From NCBI RefSeq assembly GCF_900659635.1, contig NZ_CAACVB010000003.1, positions 1 through 64,000 on the forward strand: 64,000 nt of DNA. The letters run 5' to 3'. Under the pieces are notes generated by a model, which had not been told where the DNA came from, ran no database searches, and saw nothing but the letters and a program-made list of their open reading frames with translations. How positions within the stretch are numbered: position 1 is the stretch's first letter; each line of letters opens with the position of its first letter. This stretch comes from Actinomadura roseirufa. GTDB taxonomy: Bacteria; Actinomycetota; Actinomycetes; Streptosporangiales; Streptosporangiaceae. The position numbers and the translations under genes were made by a program. Shown here piece by piece: positions 1-7,750 of the stretch.

Positions 1-2
1 CC

Positions 3-506
3 GCGGTCGTCGCGCCCGTCGTCGCGCCGTCGCGGGCGGCCCGCGCCGTGGAACAGCGGGCCGGCCGCGAACGGGGCTGGTCCGAGCGGGGCCGCGCGCT
101 CGCCGAACGGCTCGACCTCGGGCCGCTGGCCGCCGACATCGCCGGCCGGGACACCGCGCTCCTGCTCATCGCCGGCGCGAAGGACCGCGTCGTCCCGCCC
201 AACGAGGTCACCGCGCTGTACGACCTCATCCGCCGCACCCGATCCGCGGACGGCGGCTTCGCCGTCGAGTCGGTCACCTTCCGGATGGGGCACGCGCTGG
301 CGCCGGAGCCGGGCACCGAGGCCCGCCCGCCGATCACCGAGGCGGTGCGCGTGGACGGCGTCCTCACCGACTGGTTCCGCGAGCACCTGGCGGGGATCCG
401 CCCCGCCGACGACGGGCCGTCCGACGGCGTCCGGCTCACCGAACCGCCACCGGACGAGGCGCAGCGCACCCCTCCGGCGGCCCACACGGCGGCCCACACG
501 CTCTGA
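3..506 (+). CDS. alpha/beta hydrolase, C-terminal part (5' end outside window)
   Basis: The reading frame is open from base 3 to the TGA at 504-506, so the gene starts upstream of the window. The visible part has the last two elements of an alpha/beta-hydrolase fold: an acid-residue turn (AGAKDRVVPP, with the Asp before a Pro-rich turn) and a histidine motif (MGHALAPEPG), followed by a short helix (DWFREHL). The tail is Pro/Ala-rich and probably disordered. This is consistent with a serine hydrolase or peptidase of the dienelactone hydrolase/BAAT type. The nucleophile elbow is not visible, so substrate and subfamily cannot be stated. The gene is convergent with the RlpA-like gene, separated by 20 bases. 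Confidence 0.7.
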   Translation, partial: AVVAPVVAPSRAARAVEQRAGRERGWSERGRALAERLDLGPLAADIAGRDTALLLIAGAKDRVVPPNEVTALYDLIRRTRSADGGFAVESVTFRMGHALAPEPGTEARPPITEAVRVDGVLTDWFREHLAGIRPADDGPSDGVRLTEPPPDEAQRTPPAAHTAAHTL

Positions 507-526
507 CGGCGCGGCCGCGCGGGACC

Positions 527-1129
527 TCACCTGCGCGACAGCACCTCGTAGTGCACGGGGATCACACCCGAGCCGGTCCCGCCGACCTTGACCATCGCCG
601 CCTTGGACAGGTCCAGGCAGCGGCCGCCCGCGTACGGGCCCCGGTCGTTGATGCGGACGATGACCGACCGGCCGTTGTTGTCGTTGGTGACCCGCACCTT
701 CGAGCCCATCGGCAGCGTCTTGTGCGCGGCGGTCAGCGCGTTCGGGTCGAAGGGCTCGCCGCTGGCCGTCATCTGCCCCTCCCAGTAGTAGGAGGCCTCG
801 CAGGAGCCCGACTTCAGCACCTTGTAGGAAGGCGCCTTCTTCACGGGCTTCGCCTTCGCCTTCGGCTTCTGCTTCGGCTTGGCCGCCTTCGTGTGCGGGG
901 GCTCGGGGGCACGGGTCCGGCCGCGGCTCGCGCGCGTCGGGGTGGCGAGAGGCGGGTCGGGAAGTGGCGCGGCGGCCGGCGGCGGTGTCCGCGGCGCGGT
1001 CTGCGCGGCCTGGGCGGACTCGGCGGAGCCGCCGCTGTTGACGAGGGTGAACACGCCCGCCGCGATGACCGCGGCGGCGATGCCGGAGACGAGCAGGACG
1101 GTGCGAAGGCGTGCGCGACGGCTACCCAC
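527..1129 (-). CDS. septal ring lytic transglycosylase RlpA-like protein
   Basis: 200 residues from a GTG start with an AAGGA ribosome site seven bases upstream. One N-terminal transmembrane or uncleaved signal segment (about residues 10-30, LLVSGIAAAVIAAGVF) is followed by a Pro/Lys-rich linker. The C-terminal domain (about 105-200) is a double-psi beta-barrel of the RlpA/DPBB type. It has CEASYYW, the LPMGSKVRV strand and the conserved NDRGPY...CLDLSKAA block that includes the catalytic-type Asp. Two cysteines could form a disulfide outside the membrane. RlpA proteins cleave or bind denuded peptidoglycan glycan strands; activity here is inferred. Family assignment is firm, in vivo role less so. 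Confidence 0.85.
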   Translation of the reverse strand: MGSRRARLRTVLLVSGIAAAVIAAGVFTLVNSGGSAESAQAAQTAPRTPPPAAAPLPDPPLATPTRASRGRTRAPEPPHTKAAKPKQKPKAKAKPVKKAPSYKVLKSGSCEASYYWEGQMTASGEPFDPNALTAAHKTLPMGSKVRVTNDNNGRSVIVRINDRGPYAGGRCLDLSKAAMVKVGGTGSGVIPVHYEVLSRR

Positions 1130-1524
1130 AGAGGAGTCCTTTGTTCGGGGACAGGGCCCCGGACGCCCGGCGTTCTCGCGGCGTGGTCAGGTGACGGCGT
1201 CGTCCCTGGCACCCTGGCCGCGCGCGGGCCTCATCACCCGCTTTCGCGCCGTTCTCGAAGGCGCGTCCGCGTCATCGCGGAACCGGCGTCCGGCAGGTGC
1301 GGCGGGTCGCTTCTTCACTTTTGATCTCAACTGCGCCGCACAAGTCCCTGACCGTACGACGCCGCGGAGTCAAAACGGGCACCGGACCCCTTATTTGTGG
1401 GGTTTGTCACTACGTTTTTTGCCCTCCGACACTGATCCACTTCACCCGGTCACCACCATTGAAGATCATTTTGCGTGTTCCATAAGATGCCATCTCGGTC
1501 AGATAACAGGCACTTGGAAGTAAG
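1130..1524. other. gene-free region upstream of the RlpA-like gene
   Basis: No ORF here has convincing codon structure. The part from about 1330 to 1530 is clearly less GC-rich than its surroundings, with T-runs such as GTTTTTT near 1414. It probably holds the promoter and a leader of up to a few hundred bases for the leftward RlpA-like gene. I looked for the conserved blocks of the ydaO/c-di-AMP riboswitch, which often precedes cell-wall hydrolases in actinomycetes, and did not find them. No promoter hexamers convinced me. Confidence 0.4.
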
Positions 1525-1560
1525 GAAAACGGGGCGTTCCACTGGATGTGGAACGCCCCG
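1525..1560 (-). terminator. intrinsic terminator behind the secreted-protein gene
   Basis: Perfect 12-bp inverted repeat GGGGCGTTCCAC / GTGGAACGCCCC at 1531-1542 and 1548-1559 with a 5-base loop. On the minus strand a short T-run (GTTTTCC) follows. It lies 30 bases past the stop of the leftward gene ending at 1590, the expected place for its rho-independent terminator. Confidence 0.85.
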
Positions 1561-1589
1561 TTCGGCCCGTCCGGCGGGTGTGCGCGGGC

Positions 1590-2750
1590 TCAGAGGAGCT
1601 GCGGCAGCTTCACGCCCTGAACGCCCTGGATGGGCAGGCCGCGGAGACCGGAGAGGGCGGGCAGGTTGCGCAGCGTCTCGGTGAGCGGGTCGGCGGCGGG
1701 CCGCGCGGCACGCCGCTCCGACGCCGTCCGGGACACGGCCGGAAGGTGCTTCTTGGCGACGGCCTTGCCGGTCTTCACGACGGGACGGCCGAGCGTGAAG
1801 GCGTGCTTGCCGGGCCGCGCCGCGTGCTTGCGGGGCCGGACGGGGCGGTCGTCGGTCTTCAGCACCTCGGCGATGTGGCCGATGCCGGACTGGGCGTCGT
1901 CGATGCCGTCACCCGTCGTGTCGATGGCCCGGCCCGTGGTGTCGATGACCCGTCCGGTGGTGTCGATGACCCGGCCCGCCGAGGTGACGATCCCGCTGGC
2001 CACGCCCGGACGTCCGACGCGGTGATGGGCCGCGGGGGCGCGACCGGCGTGGCGCCGGGCGGGCGGGAACAGCAGCTTGGACGGCAGGGGCACGCCCGCG
2101 GCCTCCAGCGTGCGGACGGCGCTCGGAATACTGGGCAGGCCGAGCGTGGCGGCGCTGCCCAGCGGGAGGCTGCCGCCCGGTTCGGGGGCCGCGTGCCGGC
2201 CGGTCGCGGCATGCCGCTCGGCGAGGGTCCGCCCGACCTTCTTGGTGACCGCGCCGAGCTTGCCGAGGTGGCCGCCCTTGAGGTTCCGGATGCCCTTCAG
2301 GACGCCCCCGGTCACCTTGCTCGGCCGGATCGGGGCGGGCAGTGCCGCGCGTCCGCGCTTCTTGCCGAGGCAGTCGTCGCCGACCGCGCGCCGCTCCGGG
2401 ACGCTGAGCGTCATCTTGGCCTTGCCGGGCAGGGGCGTACCGGTGCCCTTCAGGGCCTTGCCGCTGTCCAGGGTGCACCGGCGCGGCGTCCGGCGGTCCG
2501 CCGCGGCGCCGGTGCGCAGGGCGGACGCGTCCCGGGCCTCGCGCAGGACCCCGTCCACGGCGTCGGCGGCCTTGCCGACCGGCTTGGGCACCGGCCGGGC
2601 GGCGATACGGCCGAGCGGCGCCCCGGCCGCCTGGCGGACGGGTCCGGCGGCCGGCCCCTGAACGGCGTTCGCCGGCAGCGCGGCGGCGAGGGCGGTGGCG
2701 AGCGGGACGAGGACGGAGACGCCCAGCAGGCTTCTAGCGGATCGGTTCAT
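1590..2750 (-). CDS. secreted protein of unknown function with VIDTTG repeats
   Basis: 386 residues from ATG at 2750, chosen because a GGGGGA ribosome site precedes it and a Sec-type signal peptide follows directly (MNRSARSLLG, hydrophobic core to about residue 27, cleavage near ALPANA). The mature part is Lys/Arg/Gly/Pro-rich and low in complexity. Near the middle (about residues 240-275) are three to four tandem copies of a hexapeptide-like unit (VIDTTGR, VIDTTGR, AIDTTGD) ending in GIDDA. Two cysteines flank residue 110. I recognise no domain. The basic composition suggests binding to an anionic wall polymer, but that is speculation. A strong terminator closes the gene. Confidence 0.7.
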   Translation of the reverse strand: MNRSARSLLGVSVLVPLATALAAALPANAVQGPAAGPVRQAAGAPLGRIAARPVPKPVGKAADAVDGVLREARDASALRTGAAADRRTPRRCTLDSGKALKGTGTPLPGKAKMTLSVPERRAVGDDCLGKKRGRAALPAPIRPSKVTGGVLKGIRNLKGGHLGKLGAVTKKVGRTLAERHAATGRHAAPEPGGSLPLGSAATLGLPSIPSAVRTLEAAGVPLPSKLLFPPARRHAGRAPAAHHRVGRPGVASGIVTSAGRVIDTTGRVIDTTGRAIDTTGDGIDDAQSGIGHIAEVLKTDDRPVRPRKHAARPGKHAFTLGRPVVKTGKAVAKKHLPAVSRTASERRAARPAADPLTETLRNLPALSGLRGLPIQGVQGVKLPQLL

Positions 2751-3200
2751 TTCTTGATTCCCCCGGGTTTTTGCGGATTGATCCGGCACGTGCGTGTGCG
2801 CCCGCGCGGGCAAGCGGCATTCCGGCGCACCGTCGAGCGGGGACAGTAGTACAAGCCGGGCCCGCGCACCCCCGATACGGGAACCAATTGGGAGAGAAAA
2901 TAAAGATCGAGTGCCCAGATCAACGACATTCCCAAGGGCACCATATTGCGATAAAACTCAGTAAAACCGAACCCCGAATCCACCCCGCCCTCGCCGACAG
3001 CGCACCCACAACCACCCCAGAGACCAAGCCCCCAAGCACCCCACCCGACCACCGAGGCCAAAGCCGGAGGCGAGCCCCTCCACACAAGACCGCGAAGCAA
3101 CACCACGCCACACGAGCACGGCACCCCCGAGAGCGAGGAACGCTTGTTCCAGCGCACGCGAAGGTCACCCCAAACAAGCGCCAGCGAAGCCCCTGACCTA
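2751..3200. other. leader of the secreted-protein gene and degenerate repeat
   Basis: No credible gene. 2750-2960 is upstream DNA of the leftward secreted-protein gene. The part around 2885-2960 is the most AT-rich stretch nearby (AGAAAATAAAGATC, GATAAAACTCAGTAAAACC) and is the likely promoter region. From about 3050, fragments such as GCCGGAGGCGAGCCCC and GACCGCGAAGCAA match pieces of the repeat that follows, so a decayed copy extends into this stretch. On the minus strand 2980-3070 is G-rich with several GGG/GGGG runs. Confidence 0.5.
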
Positions 3201-3660
3201 CCTCACGCGACGCTCAGCCGTCACGCGAGCGCCCTGCGGAGCGGCGGGGCAAAGCCGGAGGCGAACCCCAGGGAAGAGCGCGAAGCAATGCCACGCCACG
3301 CGAGCACGCCCGCCGCGCCGCACGGTCACGGCACCCCGCAGCTAGACGGGCGCCAGTGGAGGCTCCGGGGGTGCCTCACGCGACGCTCAGCCGTCACGCG
3401 AACGCCCCACCTGAGCGGCGGGGCAAAGCCGGAGGCGAGCGCCTTCCAGGGGAGAGCGCGAACGGTGCCGCGTCGCACGGTCACGGCACCCCGCAGCTAG
3501 ACGGGCGCCAGTGGAGGCTCCGGGGGTGCCTCACGCGACGCTCAGCCGTCACGCGAGTGCGCTACCTGAGCGGCGGGGTGATGCCGGAGGCGAGCCCCGC
3601 CGGGAAGATCGCGAAGCGATTCGCGCTCGCACAAGGACGGTCACGGTCCGAGCCGCCAGG
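3201..3660. repeat. tandem copies of a dispersed structured intergenic repeat
   Basis: Three related units begin with CCTCACGCGACGCTCAGCCG at 3201, 3374 and 3529. Bases 3321-3400 recur exactly at 3476-3555, a 155-base period. Each unit carries GAGCGGCGGGG...GCCGGAGGCGA. The last unit adds GCGAAGCGATTCGCGC, which can fold on itself. The last unit (about 3541-3660) recurs in inverted orientation at 50161-50282 with only scattered changes. Read from the leftward ferritin-like gene, the repeat begins just behind its stop codon, the same relation as at 50160. There is no coding signal or transposase. It resembles a REP-type or 3'-UTR repeat family. Confidence 0.8.
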
Positions 3661-3700
3661 CGAGGACTGTGGGCCGGGCTTGCAATCAACACAGCCTGGG

Positions 3701-4804
3701 TTAGGCATCGCCTAGGGTGATGACTTCGTCGATCTCGTCTTTGCGGGCGGCCAGTTCGGTGGCGTAGCGCTCCTCGTCGACCTTGTCGGCGATCTCCTCG
3801 TCCTGGCGCATGAGTGCTTCGAGGTCGGCTTTGGCGTTGTCGAGGACGCCCATGTCGGCGTAGGCGGCCTGGACCTTGTCGCCCCACAGGCCGACGTCCC
3901 GGACACAGGGGACGATCCGGCTGAACAGCAGCGACTGATAGAGCTGGTACATCTCCGAGTTGTCGACATATTCCATGCACTTGTCGACCGGCATGTCGAG
4001 CTGCTCGAAGATCTCGCTGCCCTTGAAGCGGTCGCGCATGAGGTAGCAGCCCTCGACGACGAACTCCTCGCGCTCGGCGCGCTCCCGGTCGGTCAGTTCC
4101 GCGTAGTAGTCCTTGAGGGCGAGCCGGCCGAACGCGACGTGCCGTGCCTCGTCCTGCATGACGTACGCGAGGAGCTGCTTGACCAGCGGGTTCGTGGACA
4201 TGTCGCGGTAGAGCCCGAACGCGGCGAGGGCCAGGCCCTCGATGAGGACCTGCATGCCGAGGTAGGGCAGGTCCCAGCGGGAGTCCTCCAGCGACTCGGC
4301 GAGCAGCTTCGCCAGGTCCTGGTTGACCGGGTAGTACATGCCGATCTTCTCGTGCACGAACCTCGTGTACAGCTCGACGTGGCGCGCCTCGTCCATGGTC
4401 TGGGTGGCGGCGTAGAACTTCGAGTCCAGGTCGGGGACGGACTGGACGATGCGCGCCGAGACGTTCAGGGCGCCCTGCTCACCGTGCAGGAACTGGCTGA
4501 ACAGCCAGGCACCCTGGTGGCGGCCGAACTCGTCCCGCTCCTTCTGGGGCATCTTGTCCCAGATCTCGGAGCCGAAGAGGGGGTTGAAGCTCTCCGGCAG
4601 GCCCGCCACGTTGTTCGGATCGACCTCCAGGTCCCAGTCGATGCGTTTCTGGGCGTCCCACTGCTTGTCCTTGCCCTTCTGGTACAAGCTGAGCAGGCGG
4701 TCGCGTCCGTTGTCGTACTCCCAGGTGAAGCGGGCGTCGCCCGCCATGGGAACATTCCACGTGTCCGTGGGCACGGGCGTGGTGTAGAGGTCGTAGGAAC
4801 TCAC
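3701..4804 (-). CDS. ferritin-like di-iron protein (AurF/R2-like fold)
   Basis: 367 residues, GTG start with a GGAGGAGG ribosome site. The carboxylate-bridged di-iron signature is complete: Glu109 (HGEQGAL), Glu139 and His142 (DEARH), Glu189 (LIEGLAL), Glu219 and His222 (second DEARH), in the E...ExxH...E...ExxH order of ferritin-like oxidases and oxygenases. There is no signal peptide, so it is cytosolic. Families with this layout include ribonucleotide reductase R2-like oxidases and AurF-type N-oxygenases, and the substrate cannot be read from the sequence. No reductase or ferredoxin gene is adjacent. A palindrome lies about 65 bases upstream of the start, which suggests dedicated regulation. 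Fold and metal site are confident, reaction unknown. Confidence 0.85.
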   Translation of the reverse strand: MSSYDLYTTPVPTDTWNVPMAGDARFTWEYDNGRDRLLSLYQKGKDKQWDAQKRIDWDLEVDPNNVAGLPESFNPLFGSEIWDKMPQKERDEFGRHQGAWLFSQFLHGEQGALNVSARIVQSVPDLDSKFYAATQTMDEARHVELYTRFVHEKIGMYYPVNQDLAKLLAESLEDSRWDLPYLGMQVLIEGLALAAFGLYRDMSTNPLVKQLLAYVMQDEARHVAFGRLALKDYYAELTDRERAEREEFVVEGCYLMRDRFKGSEIFEQLDMPVDKCMEYVDNSEMYQLYQSLLFSRIVPCVRDVGLWGDKVQAAYADMGVLDNAKADLEALMRQDEEIADKVDEERYATELAARKDEIDEVITLGDA

Positions 4805-4868
4805 GAGGGGAAGCCTCCTCCGGGCCCGCGCCGCGGTCGCGGCGCGGGGATGTGGGTCCGCCCACCGG

Positions 4869-4895
4869 CTTTACATACCTTCGTAACATGTAAAG
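4869..4895. promoter_or_regulatory. inverted-repeat operator between ferritin-like gene and kinase
   Basis: CTTTACAT (4869-4876) and ATGTAAAG (4888-4895) are perfect 8-base arms around an 11-base centre. This is an AT-rich island in otherwise GC-rich DNA. The position, 65-90 bases upstream of the leftward ferritin-like gene and about 100 bases upstream of the rightward kinase, suits a repressor operator or overlapping promoter. The cognate regulator is not identifiable here. Confidence 0.55.
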
Positions 4896-4992
4896 TGGGA
4901 GAGTGGCCAGGCCCAGCGACCCCTGATTTCCGCCCGTACGAGGTTTCACTCCTGGTCACGGGGCCCGCACGTCCGCGTACGATGCAGACCTC

Positions 4993-6225
4993 ATGACGAT
5001 GCTCTTCGGTGACCGGACGGACGGAAGCGACGCCGGGCGGTCCCGCTTTCGCCGGACGCTGTGGTCGGGTTTCGGGCTCGCCTACCTCATCCCCCTCGTG
5101 AACGTCGTCGCGGGGTACCGGGGAGTGCGACTGTGGCTCAGCCTGCTCGCGCTCGGGGCGTTCGTCGCCCTCTACCTGGCGACGCCGCTGAGCATCCGGA
5201 GCTGGATCCATCCGATCCGCGCGCGGAGCCATGCCCTGCTCGCGCTGTTCGCGGTCTTGTGCGCCGGGTTGCCGTTCGCGTTCGGGCAGGCGTGGATCGG
5301 CATGCCGATCTACCTGTCGACGGTCGCCGCGATGACCCTGCCGATGCGGTGGGTTCTGTGGGGCGTCGGCGCGGCCACGGCCCTGACGGCGGCGCAGTGC
5401 GCGCTGATCGACGGGGCGCGGTGGGCGCTGCCGAGCCTCCCGCTGACCGCGCTGACGCTGGGCGTGTTCATGTTCGGGTTCCGGCACGCGCGGCTGCTCG
5501 TCCAGCAGCTGCGCGAGGCGCGCGGCGAGGTCGCCCGGCTGGCCGCCGCCGACGAGCGGCTGCGCATCGCCCGTGACCTGCACGACCTGCTCGGCCGCAG
5601 CCTGTCGCTGATCGTGCTGAAGAGCGAGGTGGCGCGCCGCGTCCACGACCGGGACCCGGCGCGGACGCTCCGCGAGGTGGCCGGGATCGAGTCGGTGGCG
5701 CGCGAGTCGCTCGCCGACGTCCGCGCGGCGATCACCGGCTACCGGCGGCGGTGCCTGGGCGAGGAGCTGGACGGCGCCCGCGCGGCACTGTCGGCGGCGG
5801 AGGTCGAGGTGGACGTGCGGTCGTCCGGGCCGCCGCTGCCGGACGCGGTGGACGCGCTGTTCGGCTGGGCGGTCCGGGAGGGCGTGACGAACGTCGTCCG
5901 GCACGCGCGGGCCCGCCGGGTGCGCGTCACGGTCGGCCGCGGGCCGGACGGCGCGGCGCTGGAGATCGTCGATGACGGCGCGGGCCCGGCGGACGCGCCG
6001 GGACGGGACGCCGCGCCTCCGCCGGGGCACGGCCTGACGGGGCTCGGCGAGCGGGTCGCGGCGGCGGGCGGCACCCTGGAGTCGGGGCGGCGCCCGGAGG
6101 GCGGGTTCCGGCTCGCCGTCAGGGTTCCCCTGCCGCCGGACCCGGCGCAGGACGAGGGCGGGGGCAAGGGTGGGGACGAGGTCAGCGGGACTGGAGGGCG
6201 TCCAGCGCGACGGCCTGGGCGATGA
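4993..6225 (+). CDS. orphan DesK/NarL-type sensor histidine kinase
   Basis: 410 residues. An N-terminal membrane domain with about five to six hydrophobic segments (residues 20-165) is followed by a short coiled linker. Next come a HisKA_3 dimerisation motif (RIARDLHDLLGRSLSLIVLK, phospho-acceptor His near 197) and an HATPase_c domain (EGVTNVVRHA, DDGAG, GHGLTGLGER). This architecture is that of DesK-like membrane-state or small-signal sensors that pair with LuxR-type response regulators. No response regulator gene is adjacent; the nearest in the window is at 57343 and has its own kinase. The ATG follows a TACGAT -10-like hexamer by only ten bases, so the transcript may be nearly leaderless. 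The 3' end overlaps the convergent LURP-one gene by 44 bases. Confidence 0.88.
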   Translation: MTMLFGDRTDGSDAGRSRFRRTLWSGFGLAYLIPLVNVVAGYRGVRLWLSLLALGAFVALYLATPLSIRSWIHPIRARSHALLALFAVLCAGLPFAFGQAWIGMPIYLSTVAAMTLPMRWVLWGVGAATALTAAQCALIDGARWALPSLPLTALTLGVFMFGFRHARLLVQQLREARGEVARLAAADERLRIARDLHDLLGRSLSLIVLKSEVARRVHDRDPARTLREVAGIESVARESLADVRAAITGYRRRCLGEELDGARAALSAAEVEVDVRSSGPPLPDAVDALFGWAVREGVTNVVRHARARRVRVTVGRGPDGAALEIVDDGAGPADAPGRDAAPPPGHGLTGLGERVAAAGGTLESGRRPEGGFRLAVRVPLPPDPAQDEGGGKGGDEVSGTGGRPARRPGR

Positions 6226-6778
6226 TCAGGCGCCGGTCCAGGCGCGGGTCCTTGATGTCGACGACGTAGCGGTCGCGGAGCCCGAACTTCTTGTCCACCG
6301 AGAAGACGATCTGGTCGCCGGCCCGGAAGTCGAAGTGGTAGGGCCAGGCGAACGGCAGGGCGTCCACGAGGGGGAGGAAGTCCCAGACCCGGCGCAGGAG
6401 CGCGACGAAGCGGCTGCGCTCGCTGCCGGTCGTCACGCCGAGGCCGGGCTGCTCCAGGTGCCAGGTGGAGGCCAGCAGCGACTTCTTGAAGTCCTTGCGG
6501 AAGACGCCGATCGGCTGCCCGGAAGCGTCGGTGACGTCGTAGGCCGAGGCCAGGTCGATGCGCTTGCGGGCCTTGAAGCCGAGGATGGGGCGGCTCTTGG
6601 TGTCGTCGCTGTAGAGGGTGACCTGCTCCTTGAAGGCCATCCTCTTCTGCTGGGCGAAGGCGATCAGCTCGCCCTCGCCGCCGCCGGGCGTCTCGGCGTG
6701 CACCTCGTACTGGTTCACCATGACCCGAACCCGCTGCCGGATCAGCAGCCGGTCGTGCGCCTGGAGCCGGTCGTCCAC
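6182..6778 (-). CDS. LURP-one-related (Tubby/scramblase-like) protein
   Basis: 198 residues when started at GTG 6778, which has an AAGGGGGAG ribosome site seven bases upstream. Longer forms from ATG 6841 or GTG 6850 are open but lack a good site. The sequence has the LURP-one beta-barrel pattern: RLLIRQRVRVMVNQYEV, GFKARKRIDLASAYDV.D..G.PIGVFRKDFKKSLL, and a closing VVDI.D..LD.R strand before a hydrophobic C-terminal helix (LIIAQAVALDAL). Bacterial members are soluble or membrane-associated and of unknown biochemical role; the fold is related to phospholipid scramblases. It overlaps the convergent kinase gene by 44 bases. Family assignment is good, function unknown. Confidence 0.8.
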   Translation of the reverse strand: MDDRLQAHDRLLIRQRVRVMVNQYEVHAETPGGGEGELIAFAQQKRMAFKEQVTLYSDDTKSRPILGFKARKRIDLASAYDVTDASGQPIGVFRKDFKKSLLASTWHLEQPGLGVTTGSERSRFVALLRRVWDFLPLVDALPFAWPYHFDFRAGDQIVFSVDKKFGLRDRYVVDIKDPRLDRRLIIAQAVALDALQSR

Positions 6779-6875
6779 GAGCAAACTCCCCCTTTTCCCG
6801 CTTATGTCGATCAAGGGCGGAGTCTGCCACAAAGTTGACATTCGCGGCACAGGGTGAGAGGGGCCGGGCGCGCGG

Positions 6876-7499
6876 TCAGGACTCGTTGATGTGCCCGGCG
6901 AGGTAGCCGTGGATGAGGCGCTCGGCCTCGGCGAGGATCGCGGGGTCGCCGTCCGGGTCGTGGCGGAAGGCCATCTTCAGCACGGCGTCCCCGGCCTCGA
7001 CCGCGATGGCGAGGGCGCGCGCGAGGCCGGGGGTGTCGTGCACGGCGAACGTCTCGACGATCATCTGCCGCAGCCGGTCGGCGACCACCGCGTTGTTGTC
7101 GGCGTCGGAGTCGAGCAGGTGGACGTCCGCGACGTCCCCGAACCGCAGGACGCGGAAGCCGGGGACGGTGCGGTGCATGTCCACGAAGATGTCGATGATC
7201 GCGCCGACGGTGTCGGACCAGTCGTCGAAGGTGCCCCCGGCGACCGCCGCGGAGACCCGCTCGCCGAAGACCTCCAGGTTGCGCAGCGCGAGCGCCTGCG
7301 CGACCGCCCGCTTGTCGGGGAAGAACTGGTACACCGAGCCGATGGCCACCTCGGCGCGCTGGGCGATGCGCGTGGTGGTGAGGCCGTCGTAGCCGTCCTC
7401 GTCGAGGATCTCCGCGCAGGCGTCGAGCATCCGCTGGACGCGTTCGGCGCTGCGGCGCTGGGCGGGGCGGCGGCGGAGCGGGGTCCGGATCTCGGTCAC
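6876..7499 (-). CDS. TetR/AcrR-family transcriptional regulator
   Basis: 207 residues, GTG start. The N-terminal TetR_N helix-turn-helix lies at about residues 18-65 (RMLDACAEILDEDGYDGLTTTRIAQRAEV then GSVYQFFPDKRAV), with the typical GSVYQFF recognition helix. The all-helical C-terminal part would bind a ligand and dimerise. The nearest candidate targets are its own gene and the LURP-one gene downstream on the same strand (about 100 bases away). The chorismate mutase gene is divergent, 250 bases upstream. I found no clear palindrome in that gap. Confidence 0.85.
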   Translation of the reverse strand: MTEIRTPLRRRPAQRRSAERVQRMLDACAEILDEDGYDGLTTTRIAQRAEVAIGSVYQFFPDKRAVAQALALRNLEVFGERVSAAVAGGTFDDWSDTVGAIIDIFVDMHRTVPGFRVLRFGDVADVHLLDSDADNNAVVADRLRQMIVETFAVHDTPGLARALAIAVEAGDAVLKMAFRHDPDGDPAILAEAERLIHGYLAGHINES

Positions 7500-7750
7500 C
7501 TTCCCATTGTCCCCCTAGCCGGGCATCCCGGTGGCGGACGCGGAGCCCATCCGCGCCCCGGGGCAAGGGGACTCTTCCGCCGGAAGCAGAGCGGTGAGCA
7601 AGAACCGAAGGCCATTCGCGTTCCGGGGGACGGGGCGGAGGGCCGCCATCCCCGCTCCTGGCTCGTCCACGTGGGCTGCGAGAAGCGCACCGAAGGCGTC
7701 CTACGCCTGGTAGCGCACCCTGATGATCTCCTCGTTGGCCGTCCGGTGGC

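Noticed and set aside
1130-1590. c-di-AMP (ydaO) riboswitch upstream of the RlpA-like gene
   Set aside because: The position is typical for this class in actinomycetes, but I could not find its conserved sequence blocks on the minus strand.
3201-3660. CRISPR array
   Set aside because: The repeats are about 155-173 bases with related, not unique, interiors. No 25-40-base repeats with spacers and no cas gene.
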